The notes under the pieces were generated by a model. The model did not search any database, was not told where the DNA came from, and saw only the letters and a program-made list of their open reading frames with translations. From contig JACDBZ010000070.1 in NCBI GenBank assembly GCA_013694645.1, positions 1 to 19,249 of the forward strand: 19,249 bases of DNA, read 5' to 3'. Positions 1 through 7,797 of the stretch are shown here, piece after piece. Each line of letters begins with the position of its first letter. Positions within the stretch are counted from its first letter, which is position 1. The position numbers and the translations under genes are program-made. The stretch is from Chloroflexota bacterium. GTDB taxonomy: Bacteria; Chloroflexota; Limnocylindria; QHBO01.

Positions 1-143
1 CGGTGAACGGCGCCGGTTGGGTGGCGCGCTCGGTCGGTGGCGGGCTGCGCAAGAGCCAGACGGGCCGGGTCGAGAACTATGGCCTCGGCATCGCCGCCGG
101 CCTGGTCATCGTGCTGATCATGTTCGCAACGGTGGTGCGCTGA
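1..143 (+). CDS. nuoL: NADH-quinone oxidoreductase subunit L, C-terminal end (partial)
   Basis: The window opens inside this gene; the reading frame begins at base 3 and the last 46 codons end at TGA 141-143. NuoL is the most distal of the three antiporter-like proton-pumping subunits of respiratory complex I. What is visible is a short amphipathic stretch with an LRKSQTGRVENY segment followed by a final hydrophobic helix (about 18 residues) and a terminal VVR. The pattern of a QTG.V..Y motif followed by a last membrane helix is typical of NuoL C-termini. The assignment rests on that motif and on nuoM and nuoN directly downstream in the usual order. The bulk of the protein lies outside the window, so lateral-helix features cannot be judged. 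Confidence 0.85.
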   Translation, partial: VNGAGWVARSVGGGLRKSQTGRVENYGLGIAAGLVIVLIMFATVVR

Positions 144-166
144 TGGGCCTGCGGCATGGTGGACTG

Positions 167-190
167 CCGAGTATATACCTATATACTCGG
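167..190 (+). promoter_or_regulatory. Perfect inverted repeat between nuoL and nuoM
   Basis: An 11-base arm, CCGAGTATATA (167-177), is followed by a 2-base spacer and its exact reverse complement (180-190). The AT-rich core stands out in very GC-rich surroundings. The right arm runs into the GGGGGAG Shine-Dalgarno-like stretch (about 188-194) of nuoM, so an RNA hairpin here could limit ribosome access or mark an mRNA processing site. As DNA it could equally be an operator for a dimeric regulator. A 2-base loop is too tight to form fully, so the real hairpin would open to a loop of about 4-6 bases. Confidence 0.6.
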
Positions 191-204
191 GGGAGCCGCC
201 GGTC

Positions 205-1725
205 ATGAACAGTTTCCCGGTGATCAGCCTCATCGTTTTCACGCCATTGCTCGGCGTGCTGCTGCTGCTCCTGGTGCCTGGCACGAATCACCGGGCCATT
301 CGCTGGATCGCTCTCCTCGCCGCGCTGGGCAGCTTCGCCATCTCACTCCTTCTGCTCGGCTACGAAATTGGCGGCAGCGAATTCCAGTTCCGCGAGGATG
401 TGGGGTGGATCGATGCGTTCGGCATGCGCTACACGGTCGGCGTCGACGGGCTCTCGATGGTGCTCGTCCTGCTGACCACGGTGCTCAGCGCGGTCGCCAT
501 CTTCTATTCCTGGGAGCCGATCCAGAAGCGGGTCAAGGAGTACTACATCGCGATCCTGCTCCTGATGGTCGGCATGCTCGGCGTCTTCGTGGCCCTCGAC
601 ATGTTCCTGTTCTACGTGTTCTGGGAGGTGAGCCTCTTCCCGATGTACGTGATCATCGGGGTGTGGGGCGGTCCGCGACGCGTGTACGCCACCGTCAAGT
701 TCGTGATCTACACGCTGGTTGGCTCGCTCCTCATGCTCGTGGCCATCCTGGCGGTGGCCATCGCTCACGCGGCCAGTGGCCAGCCGTTCACGTTCAGCTA
801 CGAGGCGCTGCGCGGGTTCGCGTACGCAGATACGCTCCAGGCCCTCGCCTTCGTCGCCTTCTTCCTGGCGTTCGCCATCAAGGTCCCGATGTGGCCGTTC
901 CACACCTGGCTGCCCGATGCGCACGTGGAGGCACCGACCGCCGGTTCGATCATCCTTGCGGGCGTCCTGCTCAAGCTCGGCGGCTACGGATTCCTGCGCT
1001 TCAGCCTGCCGCTGCTGCCCGATGCGGCCGTCAGCTTCGCGCCGATCATCATCGGGCTGGCGCTCGTGGCGATCATCTACGGCGGCCTGGTCGCCATGGT
1101 GCAACCGGACCTGAAGAAGCTGGTCGCCTACTCGAGCGTCAGCCACATGGGCTTCGTCATGCTCGGCGCGTTCGTCTTCAACGAGCAGGGCCTGCAGGGC
1201 GCGATCTACCAGATGGTCAGCCACGGCGTCACCACCGGAGCGCTCTTCCTCCTCGTCGGAGTGATCTACGAACAGACCCATGACCGTCTCATCGCCCACA
1301 TGGGCGGGCTCAACGCCCGAATCCCCCGCTACGCGGCGATGTTCGGCCTGTTCACGTTCGCCAGCATCGGCCTGCCTGGGCTCTCGGGCTTCATCGGCGA
1401 ATTCCTGGTCGTCCTGGGCGCCTTCCGGTACAACGGCTTCGTCGCTGCCACCGCCATGGTCGTGGTCATCATCAGCGCCGTCTACATGCTCTGGATGTTC
1501 CAGCGCGTCTTCTTCACCGTGCCGTCTGACTGGATGAGCCGATTCTGGCCGGTGCTGCGCGACATCAACCGCAACGAGTGGATCGCACTCGGCCCGCTGA
1601 TCGTGCTGGTGGTGGGCCTTGGCGTGTACCCCGGACCCGTGCTCGAGATCATCGCCGCGCCGGTCGATCGGATCATCGAGGCCGTCAACGGCGCCGGCCT
1701 GACCGGCTTCGGGCCGCTCTGGTGA
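205..1725 (+). CDS. nuoM: NADH-quinone oxidoreductase subunit M
   Basis: Membrane-embedded antiporter-like subunit of complex I that takes part in proton translocation coupled to NADH:quinone electron transfer. The 506-residue length matches the family (about 500-510). About 14 hydrophobic segments are visible. Key charged residues of the proton channel are present: Glu141 in FWEVSLFPMY (TM5), Lys226 in KVPMWPFHTWLPDAH, Lys257 in the following helix (VLLKLGGYG), the LKKLVAYSSVSHMGF block around 303-317 and a second GLPGLSGFIGEF block near residue 400. The start ATG at 205 has a GGGGGAG ribosome site about 10 bases upstream. It lies 61 bp after nuoL and 10 bp before nuoN, so the three genes form one operon. 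The gap before it holds the inverted repeat at 167-190. Confidence 0.97.
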   Translation: MNSFPVISLIVFTPLLGVLLLLLVPGTNHRAIRWIALLAALGSFAISLLLLGYEIGGSEFQFREDVGWIDAFGMRYTVGVDGLSMVLVLLTTVLSAVAIFYSWEPIQKRVKEYYIAILLLMVGMLGVFVALDMFLFYVFWEVSLFPMYVIIGVWGGPRRVYATVKFVIYTLVGSLLMLVAILAVAIAHAASGQPFTFSYEALRGFAYADTLQALAFVAFFLAFAIKVPMWPFHTWLPDAHVEAPTAGSIILAGVLLKLGGYGFLRFSLPLLPDAAVSFAPIIIGLALVAIIYGGLVAMVQPDLKKLVAYSSVSHMGFVMLGAFVFNEQGLQGAIYQMVSHGVTTGALFLLVGVIYEQTHDRLIAHMGGLNARIPRYAAMFGLFTFASIGLPGLSGFIGEFLVVLGAFRYNGFVAATAMVVVIISAVYMLWMFQRVFFTVPSDWMSRFWPVLRDINRNEWIALGPLIVLVVGLGVYPGPVLEIIAAPVDRIIEAVNGAGLTGFGPLW

Positions 1726-1735
1726 GAGGCTGAAG

Positions 1736-3196
1736 ATGGACATGCTCGACGATCTCGTCACGCTTCTGCCCGAGCTGATCCTGGCGGCATTGGTCTTGAC
1801 CATCATCACCACCGATCTCTTCCTGTCGCGCGCCAACAAGTGGCTGCTCACCCCGCTCACCGTGGCCGGGCTGGTCCTGACGGGAGCGGCCTGCGTGGTG
1901 GTCTGGGACATCAACGAGACGGTCTATGCCGGCTTCTACGTGGTCGACGACCTCTCGGTCTTCTTCAAGGCCGCCACCATCGTGATCGGCATCATCTCGG
2001 TGCTCTTCGCACCGTCATACCTGGTCGTGAGGCGCATCCCGCTCGGCGAGTTCCACATGATCCTGGTCAGCGCGCTGCTCGGCATGTTCGTGCTCGCCTC
2101 GAGCAGCGACATGATCACGCTCTTCCTCGGGCTCGAGCTGATGACGATGCCCTCGTACCTGTTGACCGGGCTGCACAAGACCGATCGGTACAGCAACGAA
2201 GGCGCCCTGAAGTATTTCCTGCTCGGCAGCTTCGCCAGCGCCATCGTGCTGTTCGGGATCAGCTGGCTGTACGGGATCACCGGGACGACCAACATCGCCG
2301 AGATCGCGGCCGCGCTCGAAGGTCGGATGAGCGGTGCCCTGCTCATCGCGATCGGCTTCCTGCTGGTCGGCGGCACATTCAAGATCGCGGCGGTGCCGTT
2401 CCACTACTGGACCCCGGATGCCTACCAGGGCGCGCCCACCCCGATCACCGGCTTCCTCTCGGTCGGGCCGAAGCTCGGTGCGTTTGCGCTCCTCATCCGC
2501 GTCTTCGCCGAGGCGCTCGCCCCGCTGCGCGCCGACTGGCTCGGCATCTTCCTGGTCCTGACCGTCCTGACCATGACGATCGGCAACGTCGTCGCCCTGG
2601 TGCAGGTCAACGTGAAGCGGATGCTCGCCTACTCGAGCATCGCGCACACCGGATACATCATGGCCGGACTGGCGGCGTACGCGAACGCCTCGGACACCGA
2701 TACCGCGGCGCAGGGCATCGAGGCGGTGCTGTTCTACGTCCTGGGCTACGCGGTCATGAACATCGCCGCGTTCGCGGTGGTCGGCATGCTCCAGCGCGAC
2801 ACGCGCCGCTTCGGCGGGCTGAATTCGTTCGCCGGCCTCGCCGCACGCTCACCGGGGCGCGCGGCGGCGATGGGAATCCTCATGCTCAGCCTGACCGGCA
2901 TTCCGCCGACCGTCGGCTTCTTCGCCAAGCTCTACGTGCTGCTGGCGGCGATCGACGCCGGCCTCGCCTGGCTTGCGGTGATCCTCGTCCTCAACGCCGC
3001 CCTGGCTGCCTTCTACTACCTGCGGGTCATCGTCTACATGTACATGCGCGATCCCGAGCCCGATCCCGCACCCATCGACACCTCTCCGTTCGGCTCGGTG
3101 GCACTCGCGCTTTCGGTGGCTGGCGTCCTGATCCTGGGGCTCTTCCCGGGCGCCATCCTTGGCCTGCTCGAGGTCTCTGCGGCGAGCCTCTTCTGA
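1736..3196 (+). CDS. nuoN: NADH-quinone oxidoreductase subunit N
   Basis: Third antiporter-like proton-pumping subunit of complex I, in the inner membrane next to NuoM and NuoA/J/K. The length of 486 residues equals the usual NuoN size. The channel residues are visible: Glu134 (LGLELMTMPSYLL), Lys159 (GALKYFLLGSF), Lys216 (TFKIAAVPFHYWTPDAYQG), Lys246 (GPKLGAFALL), His304 in the LAYSSIAHTGYI block, and Lys398 in FFAKLYVL. Start ATG 1736 follows a GAGAGG-like ribosome site; ATG 1742 is a less likely alternative two codons in. The gene ends 4 bp before otsA, so read-through transcription into trehalose synthesis is likely. Confidence 0.97.
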   Translation: MDMLDDLVTLLPELILAALVLTIITTDLFLSRANKWLLTPLTVAGLVLTGAACVVVWDINETVYAGFYVVDDLSVFFKAATIVIGIISVLFAPSYLVVRRIPLGEFHMILVSALLGMFVLASSSDMITLFLGLELMTMPSYLLTGLHKTDRYSNEGALKYFLLGSFASAIVLFGISWLYGITGTTNIAEIAAALEGRMSGALLIAIGFLLVGGTFKIAAVPFHYWTPDAYQGAPTPITGFLSVGPKLGAFALLIRVFAEALAPLRADWLGIFLVLTVLTMTIGNVVALVQVNVKRMLAYSSIAHTGYIMAGLAAYANASDTDTAAQGIEAVLFYVLGYAVMNIAAFAVVGMLQRDTRRFGGLNSFAGLAARSPGRAAAMGILMLSLTGIPPTVGFFAKLYVLLAAIDAGLAWLAVILVLNAALAAFYYLRVIVYMYMRDPEPDPAPIDTSPFGSVALALSVAGVLILGLFPGAILGLLEVSAASLF

Positions 3197-3200
3197 GCCG

Positions 3201-4703
3201 ATGACCGCCGAAGCCGATGCTGCCCTCGGCGCGGCCGCGACGTCGCTCCTGGGCGACCGACGCCTGATCATCGCCACCAATCGCGGCCCGGTGACCTTCG
3301 CCTCCGCTGCCGATGGGTCGCTGCGGACGCGGCGCGGCTCAGGTGGCCTCGTGACCGCGCTCGGCCAGGTCGGCCGCCACGTACCCATCACCTGGATCGC
3401 TGCGGCGATGAGCGAGGGTGACCGCCGCGCTGCCGCCGATCCCAAGCTCCTGCGACTGGCAGCGGGCGACGACGCTGCCATTCGATTGCGGTTCGCATCC
3501 GTCGAGCGCCCGGTGTACGAGCAGGCCTACAACGTGATCGCGAACCCGTTTCTGTGGTTTCTCCAGCATCAGATGTGGAACCTGTCGGAGCGTCCGGTGA
3601 TCGATGCGGCGATCATTCGCGCCTGGGAACGAGGTTACGTGGCACTCAACGAGGCCTTCGCGGCAGCCGTCCTGGCCCAGACCCGATCCGACCGCCGGCC
3701 GCGGATCATGCTCCACGACTACCACCTCTACACGGCGGCCGAGGCGATCCGCCGAGTCCGGCCGGGCGCCGTGCTCAGCCACTTCACGCACATCCCGTGG
3801 CCGCCATCCAGCATCTGGCAGAACATCGCGCCGACGATCCGCGAGGCCATCGCCCGCGGGCTGCTGGGGAATGACGTGGTCGGCTTCCAGACCGAGCGCT
3901 ATGCACATAACTTCATGCGAATGATCGCTTCCTTTGTCCCCGATGCAACGGTCGACTATGAGGAATGGACCATTCGACGCCGGCGCCGCATCACCCACGT
4001 TCGCCACTACCCGATCAGCATCGACGTCGAGGCCACTCGACGGATTGCCGGCTCCCGCGCGGCGCGACGGCGGGCCGACCAGCTCCTGGGCGGCACACGG
4101 AACCAGGTCATCGTCCGCGTCGATCGGCTGGAGCCCTCGAAGAACATCCTGCGTGGGTTCCTCGCCTACGAGGCGCTCCTGCAGCGCCACCCCCGCTTGC
4201 GCGGTCGGATCAGCTTCCTCGCCTTCCTGGTCCCGTCGCGCACCAGCCTGCGCGAGTACGGCGACTACGGCCGCAAGGTGCAGAACGCGGTCGACCTCAT
4301 CAACGCTCGGTTCGGACAATCGGGCTGGCGGCCGGTGCAGCTGTTCTACGAGAACGACTACGCACAGGCGCTCGCAGGCCTCTCGATCGCCGATGTCATC
4401 CTGGTCAACCCGCTCATCGACGGCATGAACCTGGTCGCCAAGGAGGCGGTCATCGTCTCCGAACGGGATGCCGCACTCGTGCTGTCGGAGACAGCAGGCG
4501 CCTTCGATCAGATGGCGGACGGTGCGCTGGCCGTTGCGCCGGCCGACGTGGTCGGCACCGCCGATGCGCTTGCCACGGCGCTGGCGATGCCGGTCGAGGA
4601 GCGGCGGCGACGGCTGGCAAAGCTCCGTCGCGGCGTCGAGCGCGAGGACATCACCTGGTGGCTGCGGCGTCAGCTCGAGGACCTCGTCGAGCTCACCGGC
4701 TGA
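3201..4703 (+). CDS. otsA: Trehalose-6-phosphate synthase (GT20 family)
   Basis: Retaining glycosyltransferase that joins a nucleotide-activated glucose to glucose-6-phosphate, giving trehalose-6-phosphate in the cytoplasm. Start ATG 3201 is 4 bp after the nuoN stop and gives 500 residues; the frame is open further upstream but that part overlaps nuoN. GT20 landmarks: NRGP (27-30), the glycine loop RGSGGL (45-50), LHDYHLY (171-177, catalytic-region Asp173), HIPWPP (197-202), NDVVGFQTERYAHNF (224-238), the phosphate-binding Arg309/Lys314 in VDRLEPSKNI, and NPLIDGMNLVAKE (403-415). The SKNI version of the donor-site motif, instead of the enterobacterial YSKG, is what actinobacterial-type enzymes carry; some of these use GDP-glucose, and the related pseudo-glycosyltransferase VldE is in the same family. 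The donor therefore cannot be read from sequence. The partner phosphatase otsB lies at 8760-9578, not adjacent. Confidence 0.9.
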   Translation: MTAEADAALGAAATSLLGDRRLIIATNRGPVTFASAADGSLRTRRGSGGLVTALGQVGRHVPITWIAAAMSEGDRRAAADPKLLRLAAGDDAAIRLRFASVERPVYEQAYNVIANPFLWFLQHQMWNLSERPVIDAAIIRAWERGYVALNEAFAAAVLAQTRSDRRPRIMLHDYHLYTAAEAIRRVRPGAVLSHFTHIPWPPSSIWQNIAPTIREAIARGLLGNDVVGFQTERYAHNFMRMIASFVPDATVDYEEWTIRRRRRITHVRHYPISIDVEATRRIAGSRAARRRADQLLGGTRNQVIVRVDRLEPSKNILRGFLAYEALLQRHPRLRGRISFLAFLVPSRTSLREYGDYGRKVQNAVDLINARFGQSGWRPVQLFYENDYAQALAGLSIADVILVNPLIDGMNLVAKEAVIVSERDAALVLSETAGAFDQMADGALAVAPADVVGTADALATALAMPVEERRRRLAKLRRGVEREDITWWLRRQLEDLVELTG

Positions 4704-4738
4704 CGGTGGTCTCCATCCGGACGGTCATTGGCCGCCGC

Positions 4739-6259
4739 TCACGAGAGCTGCGCGGCTGCCGTAAGCGCAAACGCCGTGCCGCTCAGGAATACCACGACAC
4801 CGGCGACCGCCGGTACCCATCGCCCGATTCGCCGGACCCACGGTAACGCGAGCCACCCATGATCGGCACCGCCTGCTGTCCTCCCGACGCGCGCGATGAC
4901 CAGGCCGAGGCCCCCGAGAACGATCGCCATGCCGGCCCCGAACATCACGATCAGCAGGCTGCCAAAGGCGAGCCGATCGGAGCTGATCGCAACGAGCAGG
5001 ACGATGACCGCCGATGCGCTGGGGACCGCCCCTCCGGCGAAGCCCAGCGCGAGCGCGGAGCGCCACGTCAATGCGCCACTCGGTACCTCGTGACTATGTC
5101 CGTGCTCGTGCCCGTGCCCGTGCTCGCGGCGGTGCTCTCGTCCAGGGCCATGGGCGTCGTGTGCCTCCGTCGCGACACCTCGGTCCCGCCTCGCCTGCCT
5201 AGTGAGCGGCCATTGCCGCGCCAGGAGCACCAGCCCCAATCCCGCGACGACGACACCCGACACGAGCGACAGCCAGCCGATGACGCGTTCCGGGAGGAAC
5301 AGCTCGCTCGCCACCAGGGTGAGGACGCCCAGCGCGAAGACCCCGGCGGTGTGTGACACCGCCACCGAGAGACCGATCTGCACCGCCGAGCGGGCATCGC
5401 CACCCGCACCGAGCACGTATGCGGCCACCAGGGTCTTGCCGTGGCCCGGTGAGAGCGCGTGGACGGCACCCAGCCCGAAGGCCACGAGAATGGCGAGGAG
5501 GATGATCGGCGGCGAAAGTTCGCCGCCGACGAGGGCCGCCAGCGGATCGGATGAGGTGCCTCGAACCGAAGGGGTCAGTGGAGTCGGAGGCTCGGATGCC
5601 GTCGGCGCGTCGCCGCCTCGGAAGGTTATGGTCGCGGCTCGAATGTCGGGAGGAGTCTGGAGCGCGTCCTCCGGGTACAAGGTCAGCTCAGCGGACGGGC
5701 TCACCTCGGGCACATCGCTCTCGACGATCAATGCGCCGTTCGTCGCTCGGGCGGTCACCTCGTGCCAACCGATCCGGCCGTCGTCAATGCCGTCGCGTAC
5801 CTCCAACCGATGGTCGGTCGTGACGTCAGGGCTCGAAGCCGTGGCAAAGCGGCATTCGAGCCGCAGCGTCTCGAGACCTCCGGCTCCGGGAGGAAACGAG
5901 AGGCTCGGCTCACCAGCTTCGTCCATCGTGACTCGTTCGGTGTCGATGATGACCGTCAGCGCAGCGAGCACATCTGAGCAGGTGGACGTGGCGTAGGCAT
6001 CGGCTTCATCCTGGCCGGTGACACCGTCGTCATTCGTGTCGAGTCGCTGCAGGGCCTCGAACGCCGGGATCTCGGCCATGTCGATGAGGTAGCGGATCTC
6101 GACCCGCGAATTGACTTCGATGACGATCGCGCGGTTGATGGTGAAGTTGCCGAGCGGATGGGCCGCCGCTCCCCCGATCACGGCCAATGATGCGAGGGTC
6201 GCGAGGGCCGCCGCGATGTGGAGACTGCGGCGACGATGCTTCGTCTTCGCCCAGATCAT
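4739..6259 (-). CDS. NicO/RcnA-type nickel/cobalt transporter with exported N-terminal domain
   Basis: Predicted membrane metal transporter of the NicO superfamily. Start ATG 6259 gives 506 residues and a signal peptide (KHRRR then a hydrophobic stretch to AAAHP, about residue 34); the frame is open farther upstream without signal-like sequence, so I chose this start. Residues about 35-245 form an extracytoplasmic domain beginning HPLGNFTINR, as seen in many actinobacterial and Chloroflexota NicO proteins. It includes a perfect EF-hand calcium loop, DTNDDGVTGQDE (74-85). The transporter domain has the family signature HALSPGHGKTLVAAYVLG (267-284), about six membrane helices, a His-rich loop at about 367-390 (many His-Gly-His-Glu units) likely to bind metal, and GGAVPSASAV (409-418). 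Its stop faces that of otsA across 35 bp with no clear terminator. The upstream small frame ends at its start in a TGATG overlap. Import versus efflux and the metal cannot be told. Confidence 0.8.
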   Translation of the reverse strand: MIWAKTKHRRRSLHIAAALATLASLAVIGGAAAHPLGNFTINRAIVIEVNSRVEIRYLIDMAEIPAFEALQRLDTNDDGVTGQDEADAYATSTCSDVLAALTVIIDTERVTMDEAGEPSLSFPPGAGGLETLRLECRFATASSPDVTTDHRLEVRDGIDDGRIGWHEVTARATNGALIVESDVPEVSPSAELTLYPEDALQTPPDIRAATITFRGGDAPTASEPPTPLTPSVRGTSSDPLAALVGGELSPPIILLAILVAFGLGAVHALSPGHGKTLVAAYVLGAGGDARSAVQIGLSVAVSHTAGVFALGVLTLVASELFLPERVIGWLSLVSGVVVAGLGLVLLARQWPLTRQARRDRGVATEAHDAHGPGREHRREHGHGHEHGHSHEVPSGALTWRSALALGFAGGAVPSASAVIVLLVAISSDRLAFGSLLIVMFGAGMAIVLGGLGLVIARVGRTAGGADHGWLALPWVRRIGRWVPAVAGVVVFLSGTAFALTAAAQLS

Positions 6260-6417
6260 CACCGGCCGCCTCGAGTTTCCCTGCGAGGCGGAAGCACCGA
6301 TTCGCGCTTTGCCGCCCGCATGAAGAGAAGGATGCCGAGCGCGACGGTCGCTCCGGTATCGCCGAGCAACGGGTCTCCCACACCGACGCGCAGGAGGTTC
6401 AGACGGGGAAAACGCAT
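6259..6417 (-). CDS. Possible small membrane peptide coupled to the NicO gene
   Basis: A 52-residue frame starting ATG 6417 and ending in a TGA that overlaps the NicO start codon as TGATG, which would couple the two translationally. The peptide has a basic start (MRFPRLNLLR), one hydrophobic helix (GATVALGILLFM, about 22-33) and a basic tail (RAAKRES...RRETRGGR), the shape of a single-pass membrane protein. No Shine-Dalgarno site precedes the ATG. A TATCCT -10-like hexamer lies 8 bases upstream, which would suit a leaderless message. Third codon positions are less GC-rich than in neighbouring genes. I do not recognise a family; this may be a chance frame. Confidence 0.3.
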   Translation of the reverse strand: MRFPRLNLLRVGVGDPLLGDTGATVALGILLFMRAAKRESVLPPRRETRGGR

Positions 6418-6494
6418 GACACAGGAGGATACGGTGCTCGGGAGTTGTTGCATTGACGGGCTTCGTCAGCATCTGAATGGAGCGGGATGCGCAA

Positions 6495-6803
6495 GGTGCC
6501 GTCATCCGCTGCCCGGGCCGGTGTGCATGGGGTGCACGTATCTACCTCGCAGGGCCGGATTCAGGCCAATTGCCGTCTGTTCCTGGCCAATTCGTGCATC
6601 CCGCGCACGTCTCGAGTGAGCGGCAGGCGGTCCCGACGCCAACGTGGTAGTTAGGTGCACAGGGCGCACAAAGCGCACGCCCAGACGCCACCATCACCTG
6701 CGACCCAGAGCGACCAGCAGCTCGGCAGCCTGAGCGGAATCGGCCAGGACCACGTCGGCGCCTCCACCACGGACGCCGGCACCTCCCCAAAGAACCTCCG
6801 ACG
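6495..6803. repeat. Duplicated block, copy 1 (intergenic part plus otsB 3' end)
   Basis: This stretch aligns with 8530-8870 over its whole length. Landmarks in order are GGTGCCGTC, GGTGCACGTATCTACC, CGCAGGGCCG, ACGCCAACGTGGTAGTTAGG, then the 3' end of otsB in reverse. Copy 1 lacks about 31 bases present in copy 2 (around 8708-8740). Within the intergenic half a 14-base motif TGCRYSSGGYGCAC-like sequence occurs three times (6524, 6595, 6656) at about 60-72-base spacing, and the same three occur in copy 2. No gene is supported in the intergenic half (6495-6693). Confidence 0.85.
6694..6803 (-). pseudogene. otsB: otsB 3'-end remnant
   Basis: Read on the minus strand, the last 110 bases reproduce the end of the intact otsB at 8760-9578, including the C-terminal residues VVLADSAQAAELLVALGRR and the TGA stop (intact gene: VVLADPAQAAELLVALGRR). 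By hand alignment about 88% of bases match, with two single-base deletions that break the frame. Everything upstream of the last 35 or so codons is missing, including all HAD catalytic motifs, so it cannot encode an enzyme. It abuts the otsA remnant head to head. Confidence 0.85.
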
Positions 6804-6970
6804 TTGCGCCGGCCGACGTGGTTAGGCACACCGAGGCGCTGCCCCCGCGCTTGCATGCCGGTCGAGGACCAGCGTCGATGGTGCCAAAGCTCCGTCGCGG
6901 CGTCGAGCACGAGGACATCACCTGGTGGCGTCGTCGCCGTATCGAGGACCTGGGGGAGCTTGCCGGTTGA
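6802..6970 (+). pseudogene. otsA: otsA 3'-end remnant
   Basis: Plus-strand copy of the end of otsA (4532-4703). It begins GTTGCGCCGGCCGACGTGGT, drifts out of frame through small insertions and deletions, then returns to recognisable sequence: KLRRGVEHEDITWWRRRR...ED.GELAG followed by TGA 6968-6970, against KLRRGVEREDITWWLRRQ...ED.VELTG in the intact gene. Only the C-terminal tail of the enzyme is left, with none of the donor- or acceptor-binding motifs. The junction with the otsB remnant at about 6803 marks a deletion that removed the 5' parts of both genes. Confidence 0.85.
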
Positions 6971-7041
6971 GCGCCCCCGCGCGCTCGTGTCTCAGGCCGT
7001 TGCGTCCCAGCGCACGTAGGTACAAGGAAGGTGGAGTCGCG

Positions 7042-7791
7042 TCAGGCCTCGCCAGCTGCCGAATCGAGGTCGAGCATCTGCGCGATCGCTTCGCCCCGGG
7101 AATGCACACCAAGCTTTCGGAAGGCATGCTCGAGATGCTTCTCTACGGTGCCGGACGAAATGAAGAGCAGGCGGCCGATCTCCTCGTTCCGCTTGCCTCG
7201 GACGACCCAGGTCAAGATCTCCGCCTCTCTCATCGTCACGCGCAGATCGTTGTCACGCGGCGGCGCATCGCGCCCAATCGCGCGCCGCCGCATGGCGGCG
7301 AGGTGTGGTTGGAGGATGGCGAGCACGGCCGCATCCCGATCCGAGAAGTCGCCATCCGAGCGGTCGAGGCTCACGCAGGCCACGGACTGCGGTGAACTCG
7401 AGAGCCATACCTTGAGCGTGTCGCGGATTCGCATCGGTCTCAGGTAGGCGTCATACCACTCGGATGCCGCAAGCGCTCGATCGTCGACCGTTTCTGAGAG
7501 CCGGATTGGCCCGTCGGCCGGTGTCCATCGGAACGCCCCGACCGGATTCAGCCGCCCGAGCTCGGTCACTGCATCGGCAACGCCGGCGGGCTCCCGCACG
7601 TCATGGTCCGTTGAATAGGCGACCGCCGAGTGATCCCGCCGCATCTCAAAGTACTCGACCATGTCGGCTGGCACGAGATCGGCGAGCGCGAGGAGCACAG
7701 GCCGCGGCAGCGGATCAGATCTGTCTCCTGCCATGGCGACGTGCTGGAAGCGGATGATCCCGCGCAGGTCCGTTGCGGCGATAGAGGGCAC
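7042..7791 (-). CDS. LuxR-family transcriptional regulator
   Basis: Predicted DNA-binding regulator of 249 residues. The C-terminal LuxR/FixJ helix-turn-helix lies at about 183-240: MREAEILTWVVRGKRNEEIG, then ISSGTVEKHLEHAFRKLGVH, with the usual E-I-L, GKRNEEI and TVEKH signatures. The N-terminal ~180 residues are a ligand- or signal-sensing region of GAF-like type seen in related actinobacterial and Chloroflexota regulators (LVPADMVEYFEM.. after a short DLRGIIRF start). There is no phosphoacceptor receiver domain. I chose GTG 7791 because a good promoter lies at 7798-7826 and would start transcription at this codon; an ATG at 7860 in frame would place that promoter inside the gene. It is divergent from the cupredoxin lipoprotein, a plausible target. 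Confidence 0.8.
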   Translation of the reverse strand: MPSIAATDLRGIIRFQHVAMAGDRSDPLPRPVLLALADLVPADMVEYFEMRRDHSAVAYSTDHDVREPAGVADAVTELGRLNPVGAFRWTPADGPIRLSETVDDRALAASEWYDAYLRPMRIRDTLKVWLSSSPQSVACVSLDRSDGDFSDRDAAVLAILQPHLAAMRRRAIGRDAPPRDNDLRVTMREAEILTWVVRGKRNEEIGRLLFISSGTVEKHLEHAFRKLGVHSRGEAIAQMLDLDSAAGEA

Positions 7792-7797
7792 GCGAAA

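Noticed and set aside
343..1914. Long minus-strand frame of 523 codons opposite nuoM.
   Set aside because: It is an antisense shadow: rich in Asp, Glu, His and Arg, and lies opposite a fully conserved nuoM.
4704..4738. Terminator between convergent otsA and the NicO gene.
   Set aside because: No stable stem with a T-run is visible in the 35 bp.
6435..6619. Plus-strand frame with CxxC-x8-CxxC (zinc-ribbon-like) following an AGGAGG at 6423-6428.
   Set aside because: The cysteines arise from the TGCAC repeat motifs of the duplicated block; copy 2 does not preserve the first CxxC pair or the frame ending, so a conserved protein is not supported.
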